From a virus, in the IMG/VR virus record IMGVR_UViG_3300046169_000103, positions 1-64,000 of that record: a stretch of DNA of 64,000 nt. One strand, written 5' to 3'. A program made the position numbers and the translations under genes. Numbering within the stretch: position 1 is the stretch's first letter; each line of letters starts with the position of its first letter. The notes below the pieces were generated by a model, which had not been told where the DNA came from, did no database searches, and saw nothing but the letters and a program-made list of their open reading frames with translations. Shown here piece by piece: positions 42,798 through 52,770 of the stretch.

Positions 42798-43753
42798 TCA
42801 AGTAAATCGGCGGTGGTCCCAGAGGCAGGGAAGTAATCATCATGCATACCTGCGTATTTATTCTGAAGGTAATTTTTAACTAGATTGATTTCCCCAATAG
42901 GAAGTAGAGAGTCGAACCAAATGACCTCATACATAGTCATCGCATAAGCATGACCTAATTGCCGAATGTCACCACTAGCAGTGCTTGAGATAGTAAGTGG
43001 GGTTTTAGTTGTATCTGTCCTAGCATCTGCCCTCCACACCTTACCACTATTCCCACTTCGCCCACCAATAAATAAGGCGGGCCCAGTTCCACTAGTTGCA
43101 CTCCCCCAATAAGTAGTGCTAAGACCATAGTTAGCAGCCATTGTGGTGCCGAAAAACTTCTGACCACTACTAGATTTATACCAGTCATTATAAGTGTGGG
43201 GGGTTATGTATTGTTGGGCATTATTAGCGGCTATGACCCAAAATAAAGTACCATCCCCATCTATATATTCCGGTGCTGAACCAACTGTTCCACCACTATG
43301 GTTATTTGGATTTGAATTATTTTTAAAAAAGGTACTTGATAACTTAACCCCACCTAAGCCGGCACCTAGTCTACTTGCTTCCCAGTTGGAATAAGCTGTG
43401 TTACTTGATTGGACATAGTAAGCATGATTCGCATGAGTCCTGTCGCTCCACACAGGGATATGGTCACCATCACTTAAATCAGTCCTAGTTACGCCATCGA
43501 CATGCTGGGAATCAAAATGCAATATTGGCGAAGTGGCCAAATAATAGTTTGCATCGGTATTGCTGTATATACCTTGAGCGTAATGAAGCTCATCCTCCCC
43601 TCCCGTGGATTGAGTCACTGAATCCCTATTGTATACTTGCCACAAAGAGCCGTCCCAAATGATTACCCTATTGGTGTCCGTTTCTAAATACATATCGCCC
43701 TGCTCGGGGGATTCAGGTCGATTCTCAGAAGTTGTTGTTAATAGCTTACTCAT
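42794..43753 (-). CDS. tail fibre/adhesin with LamG-like domain
   Basis: A 319-residue protein. The N-terminal 45 residues are a tail-module start ([29 protein letters not shown]). The rest is a LamG/concanavalin-like domain ([38 protein letters not shown]) related to the C-terminal domain of the 700-residue protein. Likely glycan binding. No esterase motif. Confidence 0.55.
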   Translation of the reverse strand: MSKLLTTTSENRPESPEQGDMYLETDTNRVIIWDGSLWQVYNRDSVTQSTGGEDELHYAQGIYSNTDANYYLATSPILHFDSQHVDGVTRTDLSDGDHIPVWSDRTHANHAYYVQSSNTAYSNWEASRLGAGLGGVKLSSTFFKNNSNPNNHSGGTVGSAPEYIDGDGTLFWVIAANNAQQYITPHTYNDWYKSSSGQKFFGTTMAANYGLSTTYWGSATSGTGPALFIGGRSGNSGKVWRADARTDTTKTPLTISSTASGDIRQLGHAYAMTMYEVIWFDSLLPIGEINLVKNYLQNKYAGMHDDYFPASGTTADLLE

Positions 43754-45758
43754 CTTGATAATGACTCCACTTATTGAAGCCGTTGTTGTTTAATATATAT
43801 AAATCATTCGTGTCGGTTCCGTATGCAATTGTGCCAGTGTCGTCACCTGTTCTGCCTATAATATTTTCTTCGGTATCAAATACAGATATTTTGAATGTTT
43901 GTGGCTGTGGATCATCATCATTGTCATTGTCATTGTCATTGTCATTAGAACCATCATCACCACCACTAAATGATTGTTGAAAATCGGCAAATGTTCCAGT
44001 TGCCCCGCCAGTGCCAGAACCACCACCACTTTGACCAGCTGCCTTAACTGCTTGTCCGATCTGATAAAGTATACTACTCGTGTCTATGCCTGTGTCATTA
44101 CCACCTGTGTCAGTAGGTTCTTCAGTGGTATTTAATACTAAAATATCAAGCTGGGCAGAGGTGGACCCATAGCTATTAGTTCTTGTGACTGTAGCAGTTT
44201 GAGCAACACTCACAGTTACATTTTTGTATCCTGGAACTTCCTGAGTTGTTCCTACAATGTAGTTACCAGAAAGCGTAAGTGGAGACATTAAATTTGTAAC
44301 AGTTGTAGTCCAATCACCACCAGAAGGAGATACCTCATGATTGACTGCCGTGTTCTCATTTACAATTAGGTCAGGAACACTAAAGGCAGCAGGTGGAGAA
44401 CCCGCAACTTCCTTAACTATCTCATAATCAATACCTCTTGTGTTCGCACCGCTAAAGTAAACATGCCTATACGCATCACCTTCTCTTTTAATTAAGAACC
44501 TACCATTAGGGTTGTCTACATTAACGGCTACATAGTATTCCCCTTGATAAAAAGTTGACTGCCCTGACTGGTTACTAAAGGTCTGGAGTACTCTTATAAT
44601 GTCGCCACTTACAAGCTCATCATTAGGAGCAGTAGTATACGCATCAAGCTCCTCCTTTGTCTGCGTGTAAGTTCCATCGTGCGGAAAATAGTCAATAGTG
44701 TCATCTACTCCATCAGAATCAGAGTCTGTAACAAACTCCCACAAATCACCCTCAATCGACATGGATATATTTCTTAAGCCACCACTTACATTTACCTGGA
44801 ATGTAGTAGTGCCAATTGAGGATATTTGAGTGATTGTACCCTGTGGTGTTACATCCCCATTGGCCCAAGTTTTTCCAGTGAGGAATCTTATCTGAGCGCC
44901 CACTACAAACTCGTCAGAGATTACCGTTACTGAACGAGTTACTGCATTTGATGCATTCCCTGCAGCATCAGTATAATTGTATGTAATAGTATATGTACCG
45001 ACCGTGGAGGTATCCACTGAACCTGAGGCAGTAGCATCACCCGCTCCATCTACATTATCTGTCCATGTAGCCCCTTGCTCGGTGTATGTGGCTCCTTCGG
45101 TAAGTGTGATTTCTGCATCCCCTGTTAACGATATGATGGGCTTCTCTGTGTCTGATTCACCAGTGTCGCCCGCTATAGTTTGAAAGTGGGGGGTGGTGAG
45201 ACCCTGTGTTGCTTGATACCTATACACACCATGTGCCCAAGCACCCCCAATACCTTGGTAATCACCTGCGGGGCCAGAGATAGAATTATCCCCCTTAATG
45301 GAATACCATGCTTCTGAGTTCGGCCCATTCGCAGAGCCGTCACCCGAGTAATTAAATACCGCATATATCGTCCAGTTGGTGTTATTAATCGAAGATATTT
45401 TATTAAGTGATACATCGATTGATATCTCGCCAGACATATCGGAACTTACATTACAAATGTAGTCCCCTCCCCAACTCGAAGGATGAGAAGAATATGCCGA
45501 TGTGGTGAAGTTGTGACCGGAGTTTCGGTCAGCTCCCATAAGCATTGCTAGACGAAACTTCTGTCCAGTTTTTACGTAGTCATACTCCTCAGGAAGAACA
45601 ATTATCGTATTTATATCTCCATAGTTGCGTACCAATAACAGGTTGCTTGAAAATTGGGCGATATTACTAGCGCCAATAGAATAAGTTCCATTAGTTAAAC
45701 TATGCCCTGTCGTAAGCTTAACTATTGTGGATGGAAAATTTTGGTACGTGTCACTCAT
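43746..45758 (-). CDS. large tail adhesin with Ig-like and TSP3-like modules
   Basis: A 670-residue protein. The N-terminal 200 residues form a beta-rich adhesin-like domain. Residues about 205-282 are a DUF5011/HYR-like Ig fold (ITLTEGATYTEQGATWTDN, GTYTITYNYTDAAGN), a module usual in bacterial surface proteins. DSDSDGVDDTIDYFP (about 344) is a thrombospondin type-3-like calcium loop. A Gly-rich hinge and a (Asn-Asp) tract follow, encoded by a hexanucleotide repeat at 43920-43943. The C-terminus ends in NDLYILNNNGFNKWSH. Probably a host-attachment fibre. Domain shuffling from bacterial surface proteins is the obvious inference. Confidence 0.6.
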   Translation of the reverse strand: MSDTYQNFPSTIVKLTTGHSLTNGTYSIGASNIAQFSSNLLLVRNYGDINTIIVLPEEYDYVKTGQKFRLAMLMGADRNSGHNFTTSAYSSHPSSWGGDYICNVSSDMSGEISIDVSLNKISSINNTNWTIYAVFNYSGDGSANGPNSEAWYSIKGDNSISGPAGDYQGIGGAWAHGVYRYQATQGLTTPHFQTIAGDTGESDTEKPIISLTGDAEITLTEGATYTEQGATWTDNVDGAGDATASGSVDTSTVGTYTITYNYTDAAGNASNAVTRSVTVISDEFVVGAQIRFLTGKTWANGDVTPQGTITQISSIGTTTFQVNVSGGLRNISMSIEGDLWEFVTDSDSDGVDDTIDYFPHDGTYTQTKEELDAYTTAPNDELVSGDIIRVLQTFSNQSGQSTFYQGEYYVAVNVDNPNGRFLIKREGDAYRHVYFSGANTRGIDYEIVKEVAGSPPAAFSVPDLIVNENTAVNHEVSPSGGDWTTTVTNLMSPLTLSGNYIVGTTQEVPGYKNVTVSVAQTATVTRTNSYGSTSAQLDILVLNTTEEPTDTGGNDTGIDTSSILYQIGQAVKAAGQSGGGSGTGGATGTFADFQQSFSGGDDGSNDNDNDNDNDDDPQPQTFKISVFDTEENIIGRTGDDTGTIAYGTDTNDLYILNNNGFNKWSHYQDE
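43920..43943. repeat. hexanucleotide microsatellite (ATTGTC)4
   Basis: Four exact ATTGTC units on the + strand, flanked by ATC repeats. On the coding strand they specify alternating Asn-Asp between the Gly-rich hinge and the C-terminal domain of the 670-residue adhesin. Length changes would keep the frame. Confidence 0.8.
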
Positions 45759-46437
45759 CCGTAAAAGTAGCCTCTATATAAAGATTGTTATCTAGTTCCA
45801 GATTAAGCATTGGATACTCGCTAGTGTCCTCGCCCTCCCACTTTAAAAATTGATACCCAGATAGAGGCTTCGCCTCGATAATTAAGATAGATCCACCAGG
45901 ATACTCAGAGGTTTGATTCTTAGGTACAGATTTACCAAACTTGCCCATAGGTAAGTCATACTCCACTCCACCTATAGATACCTTATCTAGGGCTGAGGCT
46001 ATATACTCGCTACCACGATTGAATTCATTTTCGGCAATAGTGAAGGTCTCAAGCACGCCAAAGCTTTCACCAATACCTACTGAACCTTGTTGAATAACAC
46101 ATTCGATCGAAGCTAACCCCCCTGATCTACTAGCAATATGTGCAAAGAAAATTGGAGTGTCCTCATTTAGTCCCGCTACAAAGTTCTCAAATCCATTATG
46201 AACAATTGCGGTTCTGCTATGGGTGTACTCCAGTGCGTGTTTCAGGGAGTCTACTTCTATATCAAATACTGTTCCGTCATGAACGAAGCTACCTGACTTT
46301 TCAGGAAACGCCATGAGTGTTGCATCTGTAACAAATCCTGCACTTATAATATCAGCCAAGGAACTTCTCTTAAGGTAAGAGTCTATATCCCCTGCATCAA
46401 AATCTGCTTCGGAAAGTTCGTTAATCTGTAAAGCCAT
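45751..46437 (-). CDS. putative tail protein
   Basis: A 228-residue protein. Its C-terminal 40 residues (GYQFLKWEGEDTSEYPML, then LYIEATFTDE) form a beta-repeat of the type found in bacterial surface proteins. The N-terminal part is acidic and helical (LQINELSEADFDAGDID). It is the first gene behind promoter-like copy 8, and overlaps the 670-residue adhesin by eight bases. Confidence 0.5.
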   Translation of the reverse strand: MALQINELSEADFDAGDIDSYLKRSSLADIISAGFVTDATLMAFPEKSGSFVHDGTVFDIEVDSLKHALEYTHSRTAIVHNGFENFVAGLNEDTPIFFAHIASRSGGLASIECVIQQGSVGIGESFGVLETFTIAENEFNRGSEYIASALDKVSIGGVEYDLPMGKFGKSVPKNQTSEYPGGSILIIEAKPLSGYQFLKWEGEDTSEYPMLNLELDNNLYIEATFTDE

Positions 46438-46440
46438 GAC

Positions 46441-46456
46441 CTAATTTATTATGTCA
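46441..46456 (-). promoter_or_regulatory. conserved TGACCTAA promoter-like element, copy 8 (variant)
   Basis: On the minus strand TGACATAATAAATTAG, followed by GTC and the ATG at 46437, exactly the spacing of copy 4. A TTGACT hexamer lies 17 bases before CATAAT, so this copy also reads as a conventional -35/-10 promoter. Confidence 0.6.
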
Positions 46457-46479
46457 ATTGTAAAAGTGCGAGTCAATAT

Positions 46480-47142
46480 TCATGTATTTGTAATACTGAG
46501 TGTCTTAGTGGTTGCGTCATAACTGTATACAGGCTTGTTCGATAAATCCTGATAATTACCACTAAACAAAGAGGGCTTATCACTTAAGTCATTGTAACTA
46601 CCACTAAACAAAGAGGGCTTATCGTTAAGGTCACCGTAATCACCACTAGTTGCTACTGAGTGAAATCCTGATGTTTGACTAGCAGGAACGGTATATGCAC
46701 TAAGAGCCGTGTCCTCTACATTCCCTAAGCCTACCTGGGCCTTAGTAATAGCATGAGGATTATCAGTCCTCCCAGTATGAGCATCTATAGCTTCGGTTAA
46801 AGAAGAGTCTAAGTCCCTGATAATTGCCTGAAGTGATGCATCAAGTTCATTACGTGAGCGCCGCTGTCGCTCTGCTTCAGCACTAAGCTCGCCATCTGCA
46901 ACCTCCTTTGCTTCAGCCACTTGATAACTAACCACCATCTGAGTAAGCCTCTCGAGGTTCTCGTGCACGCTACCCCACCACTCCTTCATCTTAATATGGT
47001 ACTTGTCTGATTCCGTAGGGTCTTGATTGATCAAAAACTCAGGAAGCATGGGCACTTCATCGGGGCCCAAAAAATCTGGCTCCTTACTTATTCTAGCGAT
47101 ACCAGAACCAACAACTGACGCAGCTACACTATTACCAATCAT
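46480..47142 (-). CDS. tail fibre protein with tandem 14-residue repeats
   Basis: A 220-residue protein. A helical N-terminal part is followed by the fibre motif NPHAITKAQVGLGNVED. Three tandem copies of SGxYxDLxDKPSLF come next, then the YDATTKTLSIT ending. The repeat is exact over 25 bp at DNA level (46557 and 46599). Receptor-fibre family; it overlaps the nozzle gene by four bases. Confidence 0.6.
   Translation of the reverse strand: MIGNSVAASVVGSGIARISKEPDFLGPDEVPMLPEFLINQDPTESDKYHIKMKEWWGSVHENLERLTQMVVSYQVAEAKEVADGELSAEAERQRRSRNELDASLQAIIRDLDSSLTEAIDAHTGRTDNPHAITKAQVGLGNVEDTALSAYTVPASQTSGFHSVATSGDYGDLNDKPSLFSGSYNDLSDKPSLFSGNYQDLSNKPVYSYDATTKTLSITNT
46557..46623. repeat. 25-bp direct repeat with 42-bp period
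   Basis: The 25-bp word beginning TACCACTAAACAAAGAG occurs exactly at 46557-46581 and 46599-46623, one 14-codon repeat apart, inside the fibre gene at 46480. It is a substrate for repeat gain or loss without frame change. Confidence 0.75.
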
Positions 47143-49442
47143 CCTTGATTAGTAGCAGTCTGGGATAGCTTGGAGTCTACCCCGCTTACCTCAAATGTTC
47201 TACCGATCAGCTTTACTGGGTTGTCCTTACCTTCAACTATTATTGCATCACGGAAATATGGTCCCCTTAAGTAAAGAGGAATCATGTTCTCGGAACGAGG
47301 GTCACTCAGTAGGGTTTCTGCTTCTATCCTTTCGCCCGTACTAAACTCATACTCGCCATCTTCATTCAGTTCTACATCAGTGATATCATCGACGGTTGCC
47401 TGAGATGTTGGAACCACAGATATCCTTACCTTAACCTGAGCCTCTGAGGATGTTCCGTATAGTGTATTTTCGGCTACATGCAGTGCATACGACCTAACAT
47501 CCTTATCATTAAACTGGTCAGTAAAATCAATGAGTCCACTCTGCAGGACGGATTTATACTCATTACCATACCGATTGTATACCTGATAGCCATCTGGGCC
47601 CTTACCATATCTGACCATAAAATGATAAATATCCTCTCCATCAGAATCAAAAGCACTGATATTTTTAACCTTATCACTTAAAGCAAAAACTACCCACCTA
47701 TGCTCCACCTTCTTACTTGTCCATGGCCTAATAATCTGGCAACCCGCAGTAAAAACCTGATCTATCTCAGATACGGTATTATTTTCGTAATCAAAAGCAA
47801 ATGTCTCATTTGGTGTACAGAAAAAGACCTCTCTTGTTTCGCTATTGTCTACAGTGAAAACAGATTCAGCAGTCTCCCCACTTAAGTCTTCCCAGAACCT
47901 AGTCCCCTTCTCCATGGGTTGAAGTAGCTTAGGTTGAGAAGCAGCTCTATCCACTTGGTATATGCCATTAAACCCCATAAACACATGAAACCTCCCAGCA
48001 ACATCAATCAATGTGTTCCTTAGGTCTACAACTCGTGGACCAGTGTACCTCCTTTCAAACTGAAAAACCTCTTCCGTATTGACTCGTATTGCAGTCATGT
48101 AACCAGTATCCCGGTAGATCATTAACCGATCTACTAGATTTTTCATTTTTAGGATGCGACTACCGTCATCAACTAAATCTACAACACTTGTTTTTCTTCC
48201 TATTGAATCGAGTCTTACCATGTAGCCAGTGACAGAATTCACAACAGGAGTAGCAAGTTCGTCATCAGTGATTGAAGATTCTGCATTTACGGGATTTCCG
48301 TCCTTGTCGACAATCGAGTATGTCTGAGTGCCATCTCCATTATCAGTCACGCTCCCAATACTAATTCTTGAATATGTTAAATCAGAAGAACTATAACCCA
48401 GAACATTCCCAACATCATTTCCATCTATCTCTGCAATGGTTTGTCCGGCGCCAACTATCAATACTTCTTCTCCTATGGGAAATGTAATATATGGGTGATT
48501 ATTCTGAGTGTCATAACCACCATCCAGTTCAGTCCTTAGCGGGTATTTGGATATAAATTGATTTGTATCTTTCTGCATGGTTCCGTAAAGAGCCGTGCCA
48601 TACCTCATGCCTTCGCCTGCGTAACTCCAAACAATTGAGTACGCACTACGATTAACCTTAGTTTCCCCAATCTTATATGACTCGCTATCAAGCACAGCTC
48701 CGTACGGGTCATCGCCCTTCATCCAATCAACCCAGTCATCTGCTCTGATTTGCTGGATATCTGCAAGCATTAAGAAACCATTAAACTCCGCTATAGTCCC
48801 AACTGCGGCAACCCTATACGCAGGGTTCTCCCTAAGCTCTAATAAAGGAATAACTGCTTCCCACTCCTCCCTGTAAACAACTGGCAAATCTTTGCCATTA
48901 TTTAAATATAGAGTACTGTTAACTACCGCACTTTCCCAGTTAATCGCTTCGTTAGCAAAGTACTCAGTTTCTACTGGCTCATCAATATGATGGAATCCGC
49001 TTCCTATCACTTGCCATCTAAAATCCGCTGGGGGTTCTGCTATGTAACCTTCCTCAAAGTAGGGACCAGGTGCCCAGTCTGCTGGTGCATTTTTATTAAT
49101 ATACTCAGTGTTCTGATCGTGCTTATATCTGTATATCGTATCTCCTGCTATAATGACCAAGCATGAAATATTATCTCCCGACCTAAATTGACATATCAAT
49201 CTTATTGGATGATCTGTGGGTAGATTTGCGAAAAGCTGGGGGAATGCCTCGAGTATTTTACCGGAAGGCTTAAATACATCCCACCCTTCTCGTCTTGCCT
49301 CACCTTCCTGATGCCTCCTAAAGTTTAACTTTTTCGTGTAATGCTCTCCGGAGGCACTCTCGCCCGACAAGTTCTCAAGCAACGCACCACCCATCATGGG
49401 CTTTAGTGTGCGGTTTATAAACTTTTTGGTCTTGCTTGGCAT
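47139..49442 (-). CDS. putative tail nozzle/hub protein
   Basis: A 767-residue beta-rich protein. The N-terminus has KLNFRRHQEGEARREGW, and FNGFLMLADI and similar repeated strand patterns resemble the beta-propeller tail nozzles of short-tailed phages (T7 gp12, P22 gp10 type). Its size and its place between the adaptor and the fibres agree. No enzymatic motif. The identification rests on pattern and position. Confidence 0.5.
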   Translation of the reverse strand: MPSKTKKFINRTLKPMMGGALLENLSGESASGEHYTKKLNFRRHQEGEARREGWDVFKPSGKILEAFPQLFANLPTDHPIRLICQFRSGDNISCLVIIAGDTIYRYKHDQNTEYINKNAPADWAPGPYFEEGYIAEPPADFRWQVIGSGFHHIDEPVETEYFANEAINWESAVVNSTLYLNNGKDLPVVYREEWEAVIPLLELRENPAYRVAAVGTIAEFNGFLMLADIQQIRADDWVDWMKGDDPYGAVLDSESYKIGETKVNRSAYSIVWSYAGEGMRYGTALYGTMQKDTNQFISKYPLRTELDGGYDTQNNHPYITFPIGEEVLIVGAGQTIAEIDGNDVGNVLGYSSSDLTYSRISIGSVTDNGDGTQTYSIVDKDGNPVNAESSITDDELATPVVNSVTGYMVRLDSIGRKTSVVDLVDDGSRILKMKNLVDRLMIYRDTGYMTAIRVNTEEVFQFERRYTGPRVVDLRNTLIDVAGRFHVFMGFNGIYQVDRAASQPKLLQPMEKGTRFWEDLSGETAESVFTVDNSETREVFFCTPNETFAFDYENNTVSEIDQVFTAGCQIIRPWTSKKVEHRWVVFALSDKVKNISAFDSDGEDIYHFMVRYGKGPDGYQVYNRYGNEYKSVLQSGLIDFTDQFNDKDVRSYALHVAENTLYGTSSEAQVKVRISVVPTSQATVDDITDVELNEDGEYEFSTGERIEAETLLSDPRSENMIPLYLRGPYFRDAIIVEGKDNPVKLIGRTFEVSGVDSKLSQTATNQG

Positions 49443-50065
49443 TAGCTGGAAATAGTTAAAGTCTTACTGGATGAATCGTAACTAAATGTAGCGCCAACAT
49501 CACCCTTATCACCTTTATCACCTTTAATCCCCTGAATTCCTTGGTCTCCTTGGTCTCCCTTTATACCCTGGATGCCTTGGTCTCCGTCATCTCCCTTTAA
49601 GCCCGGTATTCCTTGGATTCCTTGGTCGCCCGTGTCTCCCTTATCTCCCTTGTCGCCACGAGGTATCGTCAGAACACCACTTGTTGAATTGTAGTTAGCA
49701 CTAGTTCCTGATGCTCCAGTAGATGCTGTTAAGCCCGTAATTGAGTTGGCTGCAGCTTGTGCGTCATTCTTTGCGGATACTGCAGTTTGTGCATCAGTTG
49801 ATGCATGACCTGCTTGAGTGGATGCAGTTGAGGCAGACTGAGCCGCAGCTTGAGCTGATGCTTCAGCATCTATAGTGTCTCCTAATGCATCCTTTAAGGA
49901 ATTATTACCCTGTCCTACTAAGTTAACTTTTCCCCTTAGTAGATCAAAGTTTGCATTTACCTCTGCATTAGTAAGAGGACTAGTGCCTCTAATTTTAATC
50001 TTTGTCTCATTATGAGTAAAGGTGCTGTTGTTATCTAAATCTGTATAATCTGCTGGGAGTGACAT
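49442..50065 (-). CDS. tail fibre protein with collagen-like stalk
   Basis: A 207-residue protein. Residues 1-60 form an N-terminal attachment part (NNSTFTHNETKIKIRG, NAEVNANFDLLRGKV), followed by an Ala/Gln/Ser-rich helix. About 18 Gly-X-Y triplets ([16 protein letters not shown] and similar) follow, then FSYDSSSKTLTISS. Trimeric fibre. It shares one base with the following gene. Confidence 0.65.
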   Translation of the reverse strand: MSLPADYTDLDNNSTFTHNETKIKIRGTSPLTNAEVNANFDLLRGKVNLVGQGNNSLKDALGDTIDAEASAQAAAQSASTASTQAGHASTDAQTAVSAKNDAQAAANSITGLTASTGASGTSANYNSTSGVLTIPRGDKGDKGDTGDQGIQGIPGLKGDDGDQGIQGIKGDQGDQGIQGIKGDKGDKGDVGATFSYDSSSKTLTISS

Positions 50066-50068
50066 ATC

Positions 50069-52051
50069 TTATCCTTGTTGCGAGTATGAATCCTCTATGA
50101 ATGCAATTGTTTTAATCACAACTGTATCCCCTGAGACTATCTCTGCTTTCCATCTGCCTGTGGTTTCATCAAAAAATAATCGTGCATTACTTTTATCTCC
50201 ACGCTCCACCTCAATACCTGACTGCAAATTGCTGGCAGGGTTACCTGTTTGATTCTTATTAAGGACAACCATATTGTCCTCAATTTCAAGGTTAGTAGTG
50301 TCTATGGATGTTGTCGTGCCATTTACAGTCAGGTTTCCACTTATGGTGGTATTACCATTTACCGATAAGTCGGAATTGGCCGAAGATGTTCCTATGGTTG
50401 TGCCTTTAAGATTTGAGTGACCAGTCACACTCAAGTTGTCATCTATTGTAACTTTGGCTCCTGTTTTTCCTGCAAGTGTTAAATCGCCATCAGTTGCGGT
50501 GATATTCCCTGCTACTTGTAATTTATCATTTACTTGAACATCTCCCCCGACCGCACTGTTTGAATCACCTTCGAGTATTAAATTACCCGTGAGTGCTTTA
50601 ACCGTATTGTTTGGACGGATTGTACCATAAACTACTAAGTCTGCCCCTGCTCCCGTTTCTGGTCCACCAATGGTGGTATCATTCGATACCTTTAGCTCAT
50701 CATTGATGTGAACAAGAAAATTGCCATCCTTACCTTTTAGCTCAAGGTTTCCATCAGTGGCTTGTATTAGTCCCTGAACACTTAATTCTCCACCTATCGT
50801 AAGGTCACCACTAATTCCTGATGAACCCGACTCTATATTGCTAAGTCTATCGTGGATATCCTTCTGGGTGATTAAGCCTGTGCTACCAGTTCCGGATGCG
50901 GGCAAACTACCAACATGAACCGTTCTGAATATTTCTAAAAGTTCCTGTATTTTAGCTTCCGTTTCAGCACGAGTAAATGCATCAAAGTCACCTAGCTCAA
51001 CTGCATGTGGGTTTGCCGTATCTGCTAGGTGGGTATTAAGAAGTTCAAGAACATTTACATTAGGTACATTAGGAAGTCCAATTGCAGCACCATTAAGTCC
51101 GATTATTGTACCTGTGAATGTTGGGTTATTTAATGTAGCATCATTAAGTATTCCCTCCCTTGATAAGTTTTCCACATCACCGAGCCCTACATCTGCCTTG
51201 GTCACCCCGTGTGGATTAGTGGCATCGATGTGAGTCTGGAGTCCAGTAGTTGATCCATCTGCAATCTTTTGATCTACTTCTGCCTTTGTGTATTTATCCA
51301 GATCGGTAATATTTGCCTCCGTGTGCGTGTGCGTCGGAACTGATCCATCACTAACCACTCCAGCGAAAAGAGAATCGACCTCTGCCTTAGTGTACTTGTC
51401 TAAGTCTGTTATTTGACTCTCGTTATGAGTATGGGTGGCTTCAGCCTTACCCTGAAGCAATATGGTAGCAGTGGCAGACTCCAAGTAGTTCTTTAAGTCT
51501 GATATATCTGACTCAGTATGATTATGGGTGGCATTTGCCTTACCTGATATTTGGGATTCTAAATCACTCCTAGTGGAGGCTACCAAGCTTGCATCATTAG
51601 CATTATCAAGAGCAGTTTGGAGGCCACTAATATCTGATATATCATGACCATGAGACTCCACCGAGTAATTAGCAATAAGTGCATCCACCTCCGACTGACT
51701 GTAAACAACATCAAGTAGGTCGGTGATATTAGATGCTAGGTGAGTATGACCAACATCAGACTTTCCTGCCAAGAAGCCACCAAGGTCTGCAGTTAGTAAG
51801 TAGTCCTGGAGAGTGGTATCATTAAGTTCCTCAATAGAGGAAACCCTGAGACCCATGGCATCAACAAGTGTCTTTAGTGCGACACCCTGACGAGCCGACA
51901 ATGCCTGTACATCTGAATCAGTGCTAAGGTTGTCTGCTACCTCCTCCTCTATACCTAGAAGGGAATCTATGAGAATTCCAAATTGTGCCTGAGTGGGCGT
52001 ATCCCCACTTTCAAAGAAACTTTTTAAGGTCTGCTTGTCTTCTATTGTCAT
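50069..52051 (-). CDS. long tail fibre protein with HxH repeats
   Basis: A 660-residue fibre. The N-terminus TIEDKQTLKSFFESGDTP is an attachment module. Residues about 95-290 hold repeats of the type GKxxATHxHxExxIxDLxxYTKAEVD with five His-x-His pairs, which in T4-like fibres bind iron on the trimer axis. NPHGVTKADVGLGDVEN follows. The second half is a repetitive beta-helical shaft (GDLTIGGELSVQG and similar). The C-terminal 110 residues (NLTVNGTTTSIDT onward) are the same module as the protein at 39882. Confidence 0.7.
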   Translation of the reverse strand: MTIEDKQTLKSFFESGDTPTQAQFGILIDSLLGIEEEVADNLSTDSDVQALSARQGVALKTLVDAMGLRVSSIEELNDTTLQDYLLTADLGGFLAGKSDVGHTHLASNITDLLDVVYSQSEVDALIANYSVESHGHDISDISGLQTALDNANDASLVASTRSDLESQISGKANATHNHTESDISDLKNYLESATATILLQGKAEATHTHNESQITDLDKYTKAEVDSLFAGVVSDGSVPTHTHTEANITDLDKYTKAEVDQKIADGSTTGLQTHIDATNPHGVTKADVGLGDVENLSREGILNDATLNNPTFTGTIIGLNGAAIGLPNVPNVNVLELLNTHLADTANPHAVELGDFDAFTRAETEAKIQELLEIFRTVHVGSLPASGTGSTGLITQKDIHDRLSNIESGSSGISGDLTIGGELSVQGLIQATDGNLELKGKDGNFLVHINDELKVSNDTTIGGPETGAGADLVVYGTIRPNNTVKALTGNLILEGDSNSAVGGDVQVNDKLQVAGNITATDGDLTLAGKTGAKVTIDDNLSVTGHSNLKGTTIGTSSANSDLSVNGNTTISGNLTVNGTTTSIDTTNLEIEDNMVVLNKNQTGNPASNLQSGIEVERGDKSNARLFFDETTGRWKAEIVSGDTVVIKTIAFIEDSYSQQG

Positions 52052-52053
52052 GT

Positions 52054-52770
52054 CTATCCTATAGTGAACCCACCAGAACCAATACCAGTAGATTGACTCT
52101 GTGCATGATCTATTGCGGTGGTATGATTAAAGTCTTTCCATACTCTATGTAACTCCTGTCTCTGCTTATTATACATGTCTATGTAAGACTTATATAAACC
52201 AACATCCTTATCCACTTCTCGGTTTAAGTGCGCTTTAATGTAATCAGCAACTGCCTTAGCTGATGAATCATCATATATAACTAAATCATCCGGGTCATAG
52301 CTCTGCTTTATCCCAGTCCAGTAAATATACAGTTTTTGGTCATCAACCAAAGGGGAGCACAAGTATAGCTTGCCATCACCAAAAGTCACCCTTCCCGCAT
52401 ATCCACTATTCCTGGTCGGGCATCCATCAATAACACGGAATCGAGAACCCCATGGAACAATCTCTACATAAGAAAACCACCTTTGGGAATCATCATCGCC
52501 TTTAAGCCCAGAGACTACAACAGAATCTATAGTTGCATGAGTAGGCGTAAACTGCACCTCTGATGAATTATTACCCGTTGGAACAGGTAGCATGTCACTT
52601 GCAAAAAATGTATTAACATTCCTAGCTTTAAATGCATCGATATAATCCTGAAGATTTACAACAGCACTAACCATTAATTGATTAATATATTTTTGGATTC
52701 CCCTGCCCTTACGATCTGCATCCACCAAGAGGTTCACCCTTACTTTATCCTGAAACTCTGACCACTTCAT
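52054..52770 (-). CDS. probable head-tail adaptor protein
   Basis: A 238-residue protein with helical N-terminus (WSEFQDKVRVNLLVDADRK, INQLMVSAVVNLQDYIDAF), a beta-rich middle and a helical C-terminus. This matches the general shape of adaptor proteins that sit under the portal (SU10/P22 gp4-like). The identification is by shape and neighbourhood only. It overlaps the membrane-protein gene by four bases. Confidence 0.45.
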   Translation of the reverse strand: MKWSEFQDKVRVNLLVDADRKGRGIQKYINQLMVSAVVNLQDYIDAFKARNVNTFFASDMLPVPTGNNSSEVQFTPTHATIDSVVVSGLKGDDDSQRWFSYVEIVPWGSRFRVIDGCPTRNSGYAGRVTFGDGKLYLCSPLVDDQKLYIYWTGIKQSYDPDDLVIYDDSSAKAVADYIKAHLNREVDKDVGLYKSYIDMYNKQRQELHRVWKDFNHTTAIDHAQSQSTGIGSGGFTIG

